A stretch of 51,946 bases of DNA from the NCBI GenBank assembly GCA_029862185.1, contig JAOTXX010000023.1, positions 1-51,946 on the forward strand, read 5' to 3'. Made by a program: the position numbers and the translations under genes. Of the stretch, positions 16,489-24,304 are shown piece after piece (position 1 is the stretch's first letter; each line of letters starts with the position of its first letter). Source of the DNA: Myxococcales bacterium (GTDB taxonomy: Bacteria; Myxococcota_A; Polyangia; Polyangiales; Houyiibacteriaceae). The notes under the pieces were generated by a model that saw only the letters and a list, made by a program, of their open reading frames with translations, searched no databases and was not told the origin of the DNA.

Positions 16489-17093
16489 GCGCAGCAGATG
16501 CGATTGGGCAGCTCTGTGCGGAGCTTGGGATCGACGAACCGGAAGGCTGGGTGGCGTACTTCCACATCGCACGGTCCTGGGACGCGCGGACGGATCTCAC
16601 CTCGGCGCGATCGGACACCGAGCTTGCCGAAATCTTGTTTCTCGATGCAGCCCAGGTGATTCGCGGGGAGTGGGTCGAAGGCCCCGCTTCGCTCGTCGAC
16701 GTCGGTGCTGGCGTTGGAGCGCCAACCATCCCGATCTTGCTCGCTGACGCGACCTTGCACGCCACCCTCGTCGAGCCGAGGCGAAAACGAACCACATTCC
16801 TGAGGACCGCGGCCGGTGCGCTGGGCCTTGCGAACCGCACCACGATGCTCGAACAGAAGGTTGATCTCGCGAACCCAATCGTCGACGGCACCCCCTTCGG
16901 AATCGCACTTTCGCGGGCGACCTTTGCACCGAGAGACTGGTTGTCCATCGGTGCGCAGTTGGCTGATGAGGTCTGGGTGCTGACCGCCGGGACGGATGTC
17001 GATCCGCCGGCTGGCCTAGTTCTGGCTCGCCGGTTGGACTACAGCGTGCCGTCCAGCGGCGCACCAAGACGCATCCTGGGCTACCGCCGCTAG
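16485..17093 (+). CDS. rsmG: RsmG-like 16S rRNA guanine-N7 methyltransferase
   Basis: 202-residue SAM-dependent methyltransferase from the ATG inside the kinase stop codon. LVDVGAGVGAPTIPILLA is the SAM-binding motif I in the RsmG style (DxGxGxGxPGIP), followed by LVEPRRKRTTFLRTAAGALGL, which corresponds to RsmG's LvEs-KK-FL segment. RsmG makes m7G527 in 16S rRNA. The second GAGxGAP differs from the usual GAGxGFPG, and the catalytic C-terminus is short, so a divergent paralogue is possible. It faces jag tail to tail with 9 bases between. In many genomes rsmG sits with mnmG and parAB near this cluster. Confidence 0.72.
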   Translation: MSAADAIGQLCAELGIDEPEGWVAYFHIARSWDARTDLTSARSDTELAEILFLDAAQVIRGEWVEGPASLVDVGAGVGAPTIPILLADATLHATLVEPRRKRTTFLRTAAGALGLANRTTMLEQKVDLANPIVDGTPFGIALSRATFAPRDWLSIGAQLADEVWVLTAGTDVDPPAGLVLARRLDYSVPSSGAPRRILGYRR

Positions 17094-17102
17094 CCCAAGC
17101 CG

Positions 17103-17645
17103 TTACCGGCGTTTTCGTGCCGGGATGATCTGGATGCGACGACGCATTCCTTCTCCCTGCGACATCGTGCTGACGCCTTCGAACTTGGCGAGTGACATGT
17201 GGACGACCCGCCGGTCGCGGGCGTTCATGGGCTGAAGGGTGACCACTTTGCCTTCCGTGATGGCTCGGTCTGCTTGGCGTTTGGCCATCGAAACGAGCCC
17301 ATCGTCATGACGTTCGCGGTAGTCTCCGGAGTCGACGATTACGTGGCGGCGCGCTTCGGGAAAACGATTGACCATCTTGTTGATCAAGAACTGAAGCGCA
17401 TCGAGGGTGGCGCCCTTCTTGCCTATCACACGGCCGGAGTCTTCCCCCGTCACGTCGAGCTCGATTCGCTCGGCGTCGGAACGAATGTCGACTCGTACGT
17501 CGAGGTCCATTAGGTTGATGAGCTCTTCGAGAATCTCTGCAGCCTCTTCCGCCTTACCGTCCCCAGCGTATCGGCTGGGATCTTCTTGCGTTTGCTGATC
17601 GAGAATCAGTGCTCCGTCACGGGGTTTACTTTTAAGCTCGTCCAC
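17103..17645 (-). CDS. jag: Jag/KhpB RNA-binding protein (KH and R3H domains)
   Basis: 180-residue protein. A KH domain lies at about 60-110, with GEDSGRVIGKKGATLDALQ as its GxxG-type loop. An R3H-like region follows (YRERHDDGLVSMAKRQADRA, MNARDRRVVHMSLAKF). The N-terminal Jag domain is nearly absent, leaving a short polar lead. The start is GTG at 17645, and its first 14 bases overlap the end of yidC. Jag proteins bind RNA and affect envelope growth; its partner is usually KhpA, not seen here. It is the last gene of the rpmH cluster. Confidence 0.92.
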   Translation of the reverse strand: MDELKSKPRDGALILDQQTQEDPSRYAGDGKAEEAAEILEELINLMDLDVRVDIRSDAERIELDVTGEDSGRVIGKKGATLDALQFLINKMVNRFPEARRHVIVDSGDYRERHDDGLVSMAKRQADRAITEGKVVTLQPMNARDRRVVHMSLAKFEGVSTMSQGEGMRRRIQIIPARKRR

Positions 17646-19422
17646 GGCGAGTCCTCTTCTTTCTGCGGGGCTTGGCCTGCTTAGGGGCAGCGGCTTCGGT
17701 TTTTTCTGCCGCTTGATCGTTGTCGTCGTCGCTGTCGTCCGAGCTGGTCGCGAGGGCCGACGTTTCTTGGTCCATCTTCCAATACATATATCGCTGCTGC
17801 GTGATGCCGATGGCGGAGCTGGTCACCATGTACAAGCAAAGGCCTGTCGGCAGAAGCAGCATGAAGAACGTCATCATCAGCGGCATCGCGTAGAGCATGA
17901 CTTTCGCCTGCGTCGCATCCATTTGGACCGGCGTGAGCTTCTGCTGGATGAACATTAGGGCGCCGAGGAGGATCGGCAGCACGTAGAGCGGGTCCGGCGA
18001 GGAGAGGTCGGTCCACCACAGGACGAAGGGTGCGTGGTAGAGCTCGATGCTCGTCGATAGCGTCTGATAGAGCGCGAAGAAGATTGGCATCTGCAGAAGC
18101 ACAGGGAGACAGCCGCCGAGCGGGTTCACCTTGTGCTTGCGCCAGAGCTCCATCATGGCGGCGCCCTTCTTTTCGCGGTCGTCTTTGTACAGCTCGTTGA
18201 TCTTGTCGATCTCGGGCTTGAGCGCGCGCTGCTTGGCCATGTTCCGGAACTGCGGAATGACGAACGGGAGCAGCAGTACCCGAACCAGAAGCGTCAGCAA
18301 AATGATCGCAACGCCCCAGTTTCCGATGAAGCCGTGAATCGTGCGAAGCAGCCAGCTCATCCCGCGGGCGATGAAGCTGAACCATCCGAGGTCGATGACC
18401 TCCGAGGCGCTGTGCCCAAACTTCTGAAGAGCATCGTAGTCCTTCGGCCCGGCGTAGACCGCGGTCCGGAACGTCGCTGATTCCCCGGGACCAATCTCCT
18501 GCGGCGGATAGGCGAGCTTCGCCTCGAGCAGGCTTCCGTCCGGGTCCTCTTTGGTGCCCCCGCGATCGGTCGACAGCATGTCGCATCGCTCGGCGGTGCC
18601 CCCTTCGGGCGCCGCGATGATGGCGAAATACACGCTACTGAGCGCTAGGTATTCGATTCCCGGGCCGTAGCTGTGAGGCTGCATCGGCCGCGTTTCGTCC
18701 TCGCTCAGGAGGTCTTCACGATCCTGGCGAATCGTTTCGTCGCCTTGTTGGCAGATCCCGTGGCTGAGAACCGGTGACGGCCTTCCGATGATCCCGCCCT
18801 TTTCGTCGGCACGGCGGACGTAGTGGGCGGATGTGATCCCCAAGCCTACCGATCTCGACCGCGGATCGTCGTTGCGAACCTCGATCGAGGAGTGAAGCTG
18901 ATACGGCGGCTCGGCGAGCTCCCAGGTCCGGGTGACGGAGACCCCATCGCCAGCCCACTGAAAGGTGAGCTTCTCTTTCGAGGACTCTAGCAGTCGCCAG
19001 CGCGCGTCTGCCGGTATCTTCACGCCGGAGAACGAAGGTGCGAGTGGCAGGTACTGCTCTTTGTCCGTCGTCACCAGCTCGAACGGATTTCCCTCTTCGT
19101 CCAGGTATCGCTCGCCCTTGACCTGCAAGCTCACCATCGCGGTGTTCAGGTCCGTAAAGGAGGCGACGAAGCGATCATTCTCCAGTTGGTAGAGTCTTTG
19201 AGAATCGGCACGTGACCGCGCATCGATCGGCGAGATCTGGGCCGGCACAGTCTCATCGGAGCTGCCTTCGGCATCCTCGGGAGCCTGATTTGCAGCCTGG
19301 CCGGCGGCGGGTTCTTCGGTCTGCGCTTTGGGCGGAGCGAAATACTGAACTGCCAGCATCGCACCAAGCGCTAAGAGGGGCAGCAGCATGAGGGCAACTG
19401 GTGGTTGCTTTCGATCATCCAT
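17632..19422 (-). CDS. yidC: Membrane protein insertase YidC
   Basis: 596 residues from the ATG at 19422, which places [20 protein letters not shown] first; an upstream start only adds an Arg-rich leader inside yidD. A first membrane helix (about 8-27) is followed by an acidic linker, a large periplasmic beta domain to about 340, then the five-helix insertase core ([59 protein letters not shown]). The basic C-terminal tail ([11 protein letters not shown]) should contact ribosomes. It inserts membrane proteins with or without SecYEG. It overlaps yidD by 8 nt and jag by 14 nt. Confidence 0.97.
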   Translation of the reverse strand: MDDRKQPPVALMLLPLLALGAMLAVQYFAPPKAQTEEPAAGQAANQAPEDAEGSSDETVPAQISPIDARSRADSQRLYQLENDRFVASFTDLNTAMVSLQVKGERYLDEEGNPFELVTTDKEQYLPLAPSFSGVKIPADARWRLLESSKEKLTFQWAGDGVSVTRTWELAEPPYQLHSSIEVRNDDPRSRSVGLGITSAHYVRRADEKGGIIGRPSPVLSHGICQQGDETIRQDREDLLSEDETRPMQPHSYGPGIEYLALSSVYFAIIAAPEGGTAERCDMLSTDRGGTKEDPDGSLLEAKLAYPPQEIGPGESATFRTAVYAGPKDYDALQKFGHSASEVIDLGWFSFIARGMSWLLRTIHGFIGNWGVAIILLTLLVRVLLLPFVIPQFRNMAKQRALKPEIDKINELYKDDREKKGAAMMELWRKHKVNPLGGCLPVLLQMPIFFALYQTLSTSIELYHAPFVLWWTDLSSPDPLYVLPILLGALMFIQQKLTPVQMDATQAKVMLYAMPLMMTFFMLLLPTGLCLYMVTSSAIGITQQRYMYWKMDQETSALATSSDDSDDDNDQAAEKTEAAAPKQAKPRRKKRTRRGRA

Positions 19423-19672
19423 GCCGCGCCTCGTGCGATTTGCGCGGCGAGTGCTCGAGGTGCGGCGCGGGGTCGTATCCACCTGGGTTCAATGGATGGC
19501 AGCGACCGATTCGTTTGATGCCGAGCCATGAACCGCGCAACGCGCCGAACCGCTCGATGCAGGTCGCGGTGTAGTGCGAGCAAGATGGCTCAAACCGGCA
19601 CGAAGGGCCGATCAGACGGGAGAGCGTCAGTTGGTAGATGCGAATCAAGAATAGAAGCGCCGCCCGAATCAT
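19415..19672 (-). CDS. yidD: Membrane protein insertion efficiency factor YidD
   Basis: 85 residues. It has the family's short amphipathic start ([20 protein letters not shown]), the three Cys of [18 protein letters not shown], and the [12 protein letters not shown] ending. These are diagnostic of YidD, a small inner-membrane-associated helper of YidC. The gene overlaps rnpA by 4 nt and yidC by 8 nt, as in most bacteria. Confidence 0.96.
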   Translation of the reverse strand: MIRAALLFLIRIYQLTLSRLIGPSCRFEPSCSHYTATCIERFGALRGSWLGIKRIGRCHPLNPGGYDPAPHLEHSPRKSHEARHG

Positions 19673-20064
19673 CGCGCCGCCTCGATCTGTAGCTTGCTCG
19701 CTGCGCGCCTGAGCTCATCCAGCAGCGAGCCGTAGTCGATCTCAGTGGCGCCGCGCTTTGCGATGAACACCAGGTCGTGAGAGGCCGGGAAGAGCTGCCG
19801 GTTGCGCCGAAATACCTCGCGAACCACCCGCTTGATGCGATTTCTCTGAACGGCGGTTCCCACTTTCTTCGTCACGGTGATCCCAAGTCGCGTGTTTTGT
19901 ACTGCATTAGGTAGGACGACGATGAGAAAGTGGGGAGTGTGGATTCGTCGCCCGCTGAGCTGTGCTCGTTTGAATTCGTAACGCTTCTTAAGCCGATCAA
20001 CGCGTCGAAACCGCTGCGGTCTTTCGCCGATCGCCCCCGCCCTTTTTGATGTGCGAGGCATCAT
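19669..20064 (-). CDS. rnpA: Ribonuclease P protein component
   Basis: 131-residue basic protein that binds RNase P RNA and helps position the tRNA precursor leader. [13 protein letters not shown] at the start of the domain and the RNR motif region [15 protein letters not shown] are conserved. The N-terminal ~20 residues extend beyond the core. Two adjacent ATGs (20064 and 20061) could start it. It follows rpmH after 14 bases and overlaps yidD by 4 nt. The RNase P RNA gene is not in the window. Confidence 0.95.
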   Translation of the reverse strand: MMPRTSKRAGAIGERPQRFRRVDRLKKRYEFKRAQLSGRRIHTPHFLIVVLPNAVQNTRLGITVTKKVGTAVQRNRIKRVVREVFRRNRQLFPASHDLVFIAKRGATEIDYGSLLDELRRAASKLQIEAAR

Positions 20065-20078
20065 CGCACGGTTTCGGG

Positions 20079-20228
20079 CTACTTCTTGTAGCAGGACACG
20101 GTGAGGCGCTTGCGCCCCTTACGACGACGGGCGTTGATTATGCTCCGCCCGCCCTTGGTCTTCATACGCGCGCGGAACCCGTGTGTCCGAAGACGGCGCT
20201 TGCGATGTGGTTGATAGGTCCGCTTCAC
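20079..20228 (-). CDS. rpmH: 50S ribosomal protein L34
   Basis: 49 residues from a GTG start at 20228, reading [20 protein letters not shown] and ending [10 protein letters not shown]; this is full-length L34. A longer frame opens upstream, but the L34 start and a GGGAG Shine-Dalgarno about 7 bases before the GTG decide the choice. It leads the rpmH-rnpA-yidD-yidC-jag operon and has its own promoter candidate at 20259-20287. Confidence 0.97.
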   Translation of the reverse strand: MKRTYQPHRKRRLRTHGFRARMKTKGGRSIINARRRKGRKRLTVSCYKK

Positions 20229-20258
20229 TGCAATGCTCCCGAGAAATAAGAGTGCGGG

Positions 20259-20287
20259 AAGAAAGCACGGGGTCGGGGGGGTGTCAA
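20259..20287 (-). promoter_or_regulatory. Housekeeping promoter candidate for rpmH
   Basis: On the minus strand a perfect TTGACA (20287-20282) is followed after 17 bases by TTTCTT (20264-20259), a weak -10. The spacer is C-rich. This would start transcription about 25 bases before the GTG of rpmH. The -35 match and spacing support it; the -10 matches the consensus at only three of six positions. Confidence 0.5.
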
Positions 20288-20297
20288 GTCGCCCCAA

Positions 20298-20993
20298 TCA
20301 TCCCGAGACCCCAGCGGAACCACTTGATTTCAAAGCGTTAGTTGGCCAAAGGCCGGCGTCCCGGAGGCTGGTGTATCGCCCGCTCCCCACGATGACGTGA
20401 TCGAGGATGCGGATATCGAAAAGGGACCCCGCCGAGACGAGGCGCTGGGTGAGCTCGAGGTCCTGTCGGCTCGGATCGGGATCCCCGCTCGGGTGGTTGT
20501 GAATGAAGATCGCCCCGGACGCCGATTCAGACACCAGGAGCCGAAAGACTTCGGCCGGGTCGACCTGGCAGCTCGTGCGCCCCCCGCGCGCGACTTCGCG
20601 CTCGGCCCGTGCGCGGTTCTTCGCGTCCACGCAAACGACCATGAATCGTTCGATCTGGCTAGCCATGAGCCGCTGGCCGTAGCGTTGAAAGACCATTTCG
20701 CTGTTTGAAAGCGGAGCTGCGCCTAGATCAGGCCGAATCAGGCTGCGTGACCCGAGCTCGAACGCTGCGGCCAGTCGGGCCGCTTTGGCCGGGCCGATTC
20801 CGCTGATGCGAGCCAGCTCGGCAACCCCCTTTCGGGCGAGCGCCCAAAGCCCACCAGAGTCTCTCACGATGCGGATGGCCAGGGAGCCGACGTCCTCGCC
20901 GGTTCGCCCGGTGCCGAGGATCAGCGCGAGGAGCTCCGCATCCGATAGGGTAGTTGGGCCAAGACGGCGGAGTCGCTCACGGGGACGGTCCAT
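20298..20993 (-). CDS. radC: RadC-like JAB/MPN-domain protein
   Basis: 231 residues with the typical N-terminal RPRERLRRLGPTTLSDAELL, a helix-hairpin-helix region (ARISGIGPAKAARLAAAFEL) and the JAMM zinc motif HNHPSGDPDPSRQD in the C-terminal JAB domain. The name comes from an E. coli gene whose DNA-repair role was withdrawn, so function is open. A Gly/Ser-rich tail (KSSGSAGVSG) follows the domain. It lies 69 bp upstream of rpmH on the same strand, where dnaA is often found, and is divergent from the MBL-fold gene. Confidence 0.93.
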   Translation of the reverse strand: MDRPRERLRRLGPTTLSDAELLALILGTGRTGEDVGSLAIRIVRDSGGLWALARKGVAELARISGIGPAKAARLAAAFELGSRSLIRPDLGAAPLSNSEMVFQRYGQRLMASQIERFMVVCVDAKNRARAEREVARGGRTSCQVDPAEVFRLLVSESASGAIFIHNHPSGDPDPSRQDLELTQRLVSAGSLFDIRILDHVIVGSGRYTSLRDAGLWPTNALKSSGSAGVSG

Positions 20994-21049
20994 GACCGAG
21001 TGGAAGCTGCAGTGCGCGTACCAGCGGCAGAGCGACGGATTTCGCGGGT

Positions 21050-22093
21050 TTGGCGTCTGGGGGACCGGCGCATTCGCCCGGTCCGCCGGCGCCCATCACT
21101 GTGCGTGTCGGTGTCCGTGATGCTGAGCGGGACAGCGGAGCTGCTCCGGACTATCTTCGTGTCCAAGTGAAGATCCGGATCGCCCTCTTGCTCGTCGTCG
21201 TCCTGCTCGCCGCCTTGGCTTGGACCTTCGTCAAGAGGCCCCTGGCCGTCCCGAAGGCCATCGGGCCTGCGCTCCCGCCGCCGGTTGCGGTTGAAGGCGT
21301 GTCGTTTTCGGTGATTCGCGGTGCGGAGATGAAGAGCCAAGAGGGCTTCGCCGTCCGCGGCGGCTCCTTGACGAAGCGCCTCGTCAATGCGGTCGTCGCC
21401 TTCGTGGTCGAGCACCCTCGGGGACGCTTGTTGATCGACGCGGGCGCAGGGCGACAGGTGACGGAACATCTGAAGACGACTCCCTTGCTCCTTCGGGCCC
21501 TAGCGAGCCTGACGGTGAAGACGCCGACTCTGGACGCGCTCGGGTCTCGGGGTCTGGGGCCTCAAGACCTTCGCGGCGTCGTACTGACGCACTCCCACTG
21601 GGATCATGTGAGCGGCCTCCAGGACCTGCGCGAAGTGCCCGTTTGGATCACACCCGAGGAGCTTGCGCATGCCCGGTCAGATGACGAGGGCGGGAATCTC
21701 TATCGCCAGCTCGAGGCTCGCGGTCAGTTCCAGCTGCAAGAGCTGAGCTTCGCCGGCGAAGGCTATGGTCCGTTCGCCGCGAGCCACGACTTCTTCGACG
21801 ACGGCAGTGTCGTGCTCGTCCCGATGCCCGGGCACACCCCAGGCTCGATCGCGGTCTTCGTGACCTTACCAGATGGCAAACGGTTCTTGGTCATCGGCGA
21901 CACGTCGTGGACCCGAGAAGGGGTCGACTGGCCCGCGGAAAAGCCGTGGCTAGCCGGGCGCATGGTCGATTTCGATGCAGCGGGCGTCCGCGACCAATTG
22001 GTATTGCTGCACCAGCTTCAACGCGCGAACCCCAACCTCATCATCGTCCCCGCCCACGACGCCCGCGTCCACGTCACCATCGCCACGTTCTAA
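21050..22093 (+). CDS. Membrane-anchored MBL-fold metallo-hydrolase
   Basis: Metallo-beta-lactamase-fold hydrolase with an N-terminal membrane helix (KIRIALLLVVVLLAALAWTF). Metal-ligand motifs are THSHWDHVSG (HxHxDH), PMPGHTPGS, IGDTSW and a final VPAHD. The wording recalls the lactonase/quorum-quenching branch of the fold, but the substrate cannot be told. The likely start is GTG at 21167, just before the membrane helix; the longer frame begins at a TTG with a Gly/Pro-rich lead unlike a real N-terminus. Neither has a clear Shine-Dalgarno. It should sit on the outer face of the inner membrane. Confidence 0.87.
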   Translation: MASGGPAHSPGPPAPITVRVGVRDAERDSGAAPDYLRVQVKIRIALLLVVVLLAALAWTFVKRPLAVPKAIGPALPPPVAVEGVSFSVIRGAEMKSQEGFAVRGGSLTKRLVNAVVAFVVEHPRGRLLIDAGAGRQVTEHLKTTPLLLRALASLTVKTPTLDALGSRGLGPQDLRGVVLTHSHWDHVSGLQDLREVPVWITPEELAHARSDDEGGNLYRQLEARGQFQLQELSFAGEGYGPFAASHDFFDDGSVVLVPMPGHTPGSIAVFVTLPDGKRFLVIGDTSWTREGVDWPAEKPWLAGRMVDFDAAGVRDQLVLLHQLQRANPNLIIVPAHDARVHVTIATF

Positions 22094-22547
22094 TCCACAC
22101 CGGTTAACGGTACGATCGGAGACCGGCTCGCGACGGGCGTGCTCGGGGGCGTACCCGGGCGCGGAAAAAAGCGCGATACGGGGCTGCGTCGAACGGCTCG
22201 GCTTGCAAATGTGGTCGGATGCACTTGGGGGCCTGGACCACGCAAGCCTCGCCTCGGAGCTCGCGGCCAATCGGCGGTGGTTGCTGTCTTGCCGATTGTC
22301 ACTCGCTACGTCGACTCCGCCCCATATCGCGCTTTTTTCCGCGCCCCTGCATTCATACCCATTCAATAGGAGAACGGCTCGGGATGGGCAGCACAGGGAT
22401 TGGGTCGAGCCTAGCCGTGGGTCGTCTTTAAGGAATAGGGGGCGAGTGGGTCCCAATCCCGAGCACGCCCGTCGCGAGCCGTTCTCCGGTTGCACGGCTC
22501 ACAGGTGCCGGGGTGACGGTTTTTCCGCGCCCCGGTACGCGCGCGTT
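22094..22547. other. Gene-free stretch with nested inverted repeats
   Basis: No frame in these 454 bases looks like a gene. The stretch is built from inverted repeats. 22118-22147 pairs with 22458-22487 at 29 of 30 positions. 22157-22184 pairs with 22319-22346 at 27 of 28. 22151-22169 pairs with 22520-22538 at 18 of 19. 22396-22404 pairs with 22452-22460 at 9 of 9. GGAGAACGGCTCG at 22369-22381 also repeats the left arm and pairs with 22475-22487. It lies between the MBL gene and the end of the convergent J-domain gene. It could be a compound repeat element or encode a folded RNA. Confidence 0.85.
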
Positions 22548-24257
22548 TTACTTCTTGAAAAACTTGCCGAGGAAGTTCGGAAGCTTGCCGTCCATTGCCG
22601 GTGGTGGGGCGCTGCTTCGGCCTCTGGCGTGCCGCATCGTCCCGATGCGAACTTCGCGGGCCGCCTCGAGGTTATTCGGATCGAGCTTGGCGACCTTCAT
22701 GAAGTGCTTCAGCGCTTTGTCGTGGTCGCCTTGCCTCTTCAAGAAATGGGCACGAACGAAATGGCCGTGCACATGGTCAGGGTTGATCTTAAAGGTGGTC
22801 CGCAGAAGGCTGCGAATTTCGTCCTCGGTTTCCTCTTCGTCGATTCCATCCCGTAACAGCAGAATCCACGCCTTCATCGCCGGGTAGTCCGCTTCCTTGC
22901 GAACGACCGACATCGCGGACTCGCAGATTCTCAATGCTTCGTCGTACCGCCGCCGCTTCACGAGGACGTCGACCTTCTGGAAGTTGATCGCCGCCTCGAC
23001 CATGACGCCCAGCTTGCGATCGGCTTCTGGCGTGCCTCCGCCCTGCATCACCGACTTCTGATACTCCACGCGCTTCTTCGTGTCGGTCAGCGTGTCGTTG
23101 GCCACCGTGAACAGATGGAAGATCTCCTCAACCCAAGGGCGGAGCGCCGCAAGCTCAGATGGCAGGCGGTCCGGGTGCCAGGTCTTGGCCAGAGTCATGT
23201 ACTTCTTGCTGATGTCGGCGCTCTCCGCGGATTCCTTCACGCCCAGCATCTCGAAGTAGTTCTGCCGGTCCATCATCGCGATGACCCGCGAAACCTCACC
23301 CCAGCGTTTCGTGAGCTCGGGGCTCAGGCTCGGCGGAGGCGCCGGCGGTAGGGAACGTGGAGCGACGATCTCTCCAGAAAGCGTTCGAGACGGCGGCAGG
23401 TTGCTTAGCGAAGCAGGCAAAACCGAATCTGCGCGGGGAAGAGCAGACTCTCGCTCGTTTGGCGGCGCCGAGCGGCGGTCCGTAGGGGACTTGCTCTTCG
23501 GAGCCCGCACCGACGCACGCGGACCGGGCGGAGTGGACACCCGCGGTTTGGGAGGTGTCGCGCCCCTCACGGCCCTGAGCTTCTGTTGGGAGGCAGGGGC
23601 GTAAGCTTCCAAACAATCCGTGATCGCGAGCAGGTACAGCATCCGCTGCGCGACCTTTCGGTCGCCGAATTGCTCGATGAGCGTTGGCGCCGCCGCTGGC
23701 TCCGCGCGCATTAACTCGACGAACGCCACCTCGTTGGCCTGGAGCGCGAACCTCGCGAGCGGCGAGCGCGCCTTGATGCGGTGTGCCCCCTCGCCGAGCT
23801 TTCGAATCACCCGTACCGCTGCGTCCTTTGGAACATCCGCGCGAAGTGAATTTGCGATGAGGGCGAAGATGTCGACGGCTCCTCGAAGCGTGCCCTCGCT
23901 CTCGCCGACCAAGTCTGCTTCGTAGAACGCGTACGGCGCCGTTTGTCGGCTGAAGATGTGGAGCATGCCGTGTTCGAGGTCGGAGGCCGGGTCGATGAAG
24001 CGGCCTATCGCGGGGATGCCGTTCCGAAAGAGGATGCGGTCTTGTCCGGGTCGCTCGTCGTCCGGCCAGATCGCGAGGGTCCCGGAGAGCCCTTTCTTCT
24101 GGACGGACAGCAACACGTGGCCTAGTGGGGTGGCACTCAAGGTACCCTCTGCCAACGGCTCTGGGACAGACGACGTCAAAGCTTCGTGCTCCAAGGAACT
24201 ATCAGAGTGGCATACCGAGCGGGCCAGTGACACATCCCTGCGAGCCCGATCCCGCAA
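22548..24257 (-). CDS. DUF4388-like plus J-domain plus TPR-like protein
   Basis: Up to 569 residues. The N-terminal part (about 36-220; GTLSATPLGHVLLSVQKKG, FRNGIPAIGRF) resembles DUF4388/PatA-type domains of myxobacterial and cyanobacterial regulators. A Pro/Ser/Arg-rich linker (about 225-310) leads to a J-domain (about 332-403) with intact HPD at 361-363. The C-terminal helices (about 410-545) look like TPR units. It should recruit and stimulate a DnaK chaperone, with the N-terminus as a targeting module. The start is uncertain: TTG at 24257 or internal TTG near 24155. No Hsp70 gene is adjacent. Confidence 0.85.
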   Translation of the reverse strand: MRDRARRDVSLARSVCHSDSSLEHEALTSSVPEPLAEGTLSATPLGHVLLSVQKKGLSGTLAIWPDDERPGQDRILFRNGIPAIGRFIDPASDLEHGMLHIFSRQTAPYAFYEADLVGESEGTLRGAVDIFALIANSLRADVPKDAAVRVIRKLGEGAHRIKARSPLARFALQANEVAFVELMRAEPAAAPTLIEQFGDRKVAQRMLYLLAITDCLEAYAPASQQKLRAVRGATPPKPRVSTPPGPRASVRAPKSKSPTDRRSAPPNERESALPRADSVLPASLSNLPPSRTLSGEIVAPRSLPPAPPPSLSPELTKRWGEVSRVIAMMDRQNYFEMLGVKESAESADISKKYMTLAKTWHPDRLPSELAALRPWVEEIFHLFTVANDTLTDTKKRVEYQKSVMQGGGTPEADRKLGVMVEAAINFQKVDVLVKRRRYDEALRICESAMSVVRKEADYPAMKAWILLLRDGIDEEETEDEIRSLLRTTFKINPDHVHGHFVRAHFLKRQGDHDKALKHFMKVAKLDPNNLEAAREVRIGTMRHARGRSSAPPPAMDGKLPNFLGKFFKK

Positions 24258-24304
24258 AGAACCGGGGCTTCGCGCGCATCAGCGCGTCCCAACTGATACT
24301 TTCA

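Noticed and set aside
15583-16572. Minus-strand frame of 329 codons
   Set aside because: It is antisense to the Ser/Thr kinase gene and would read through the rsmG-like start. Its His/Gln/Arg-rich composition is typical of a shadow frame.
20229-20330. Replication origin next to rpmH
   Set aside because: No TTATCCACA-like boxes or AT-rich unwinding region are present; the gap to radC is only 69 bases.
22094-22547. Insertion sequence
   Set aside because: Inverted arms exist, but no transposase frame, no target duplication and no typical terminal layout were found.
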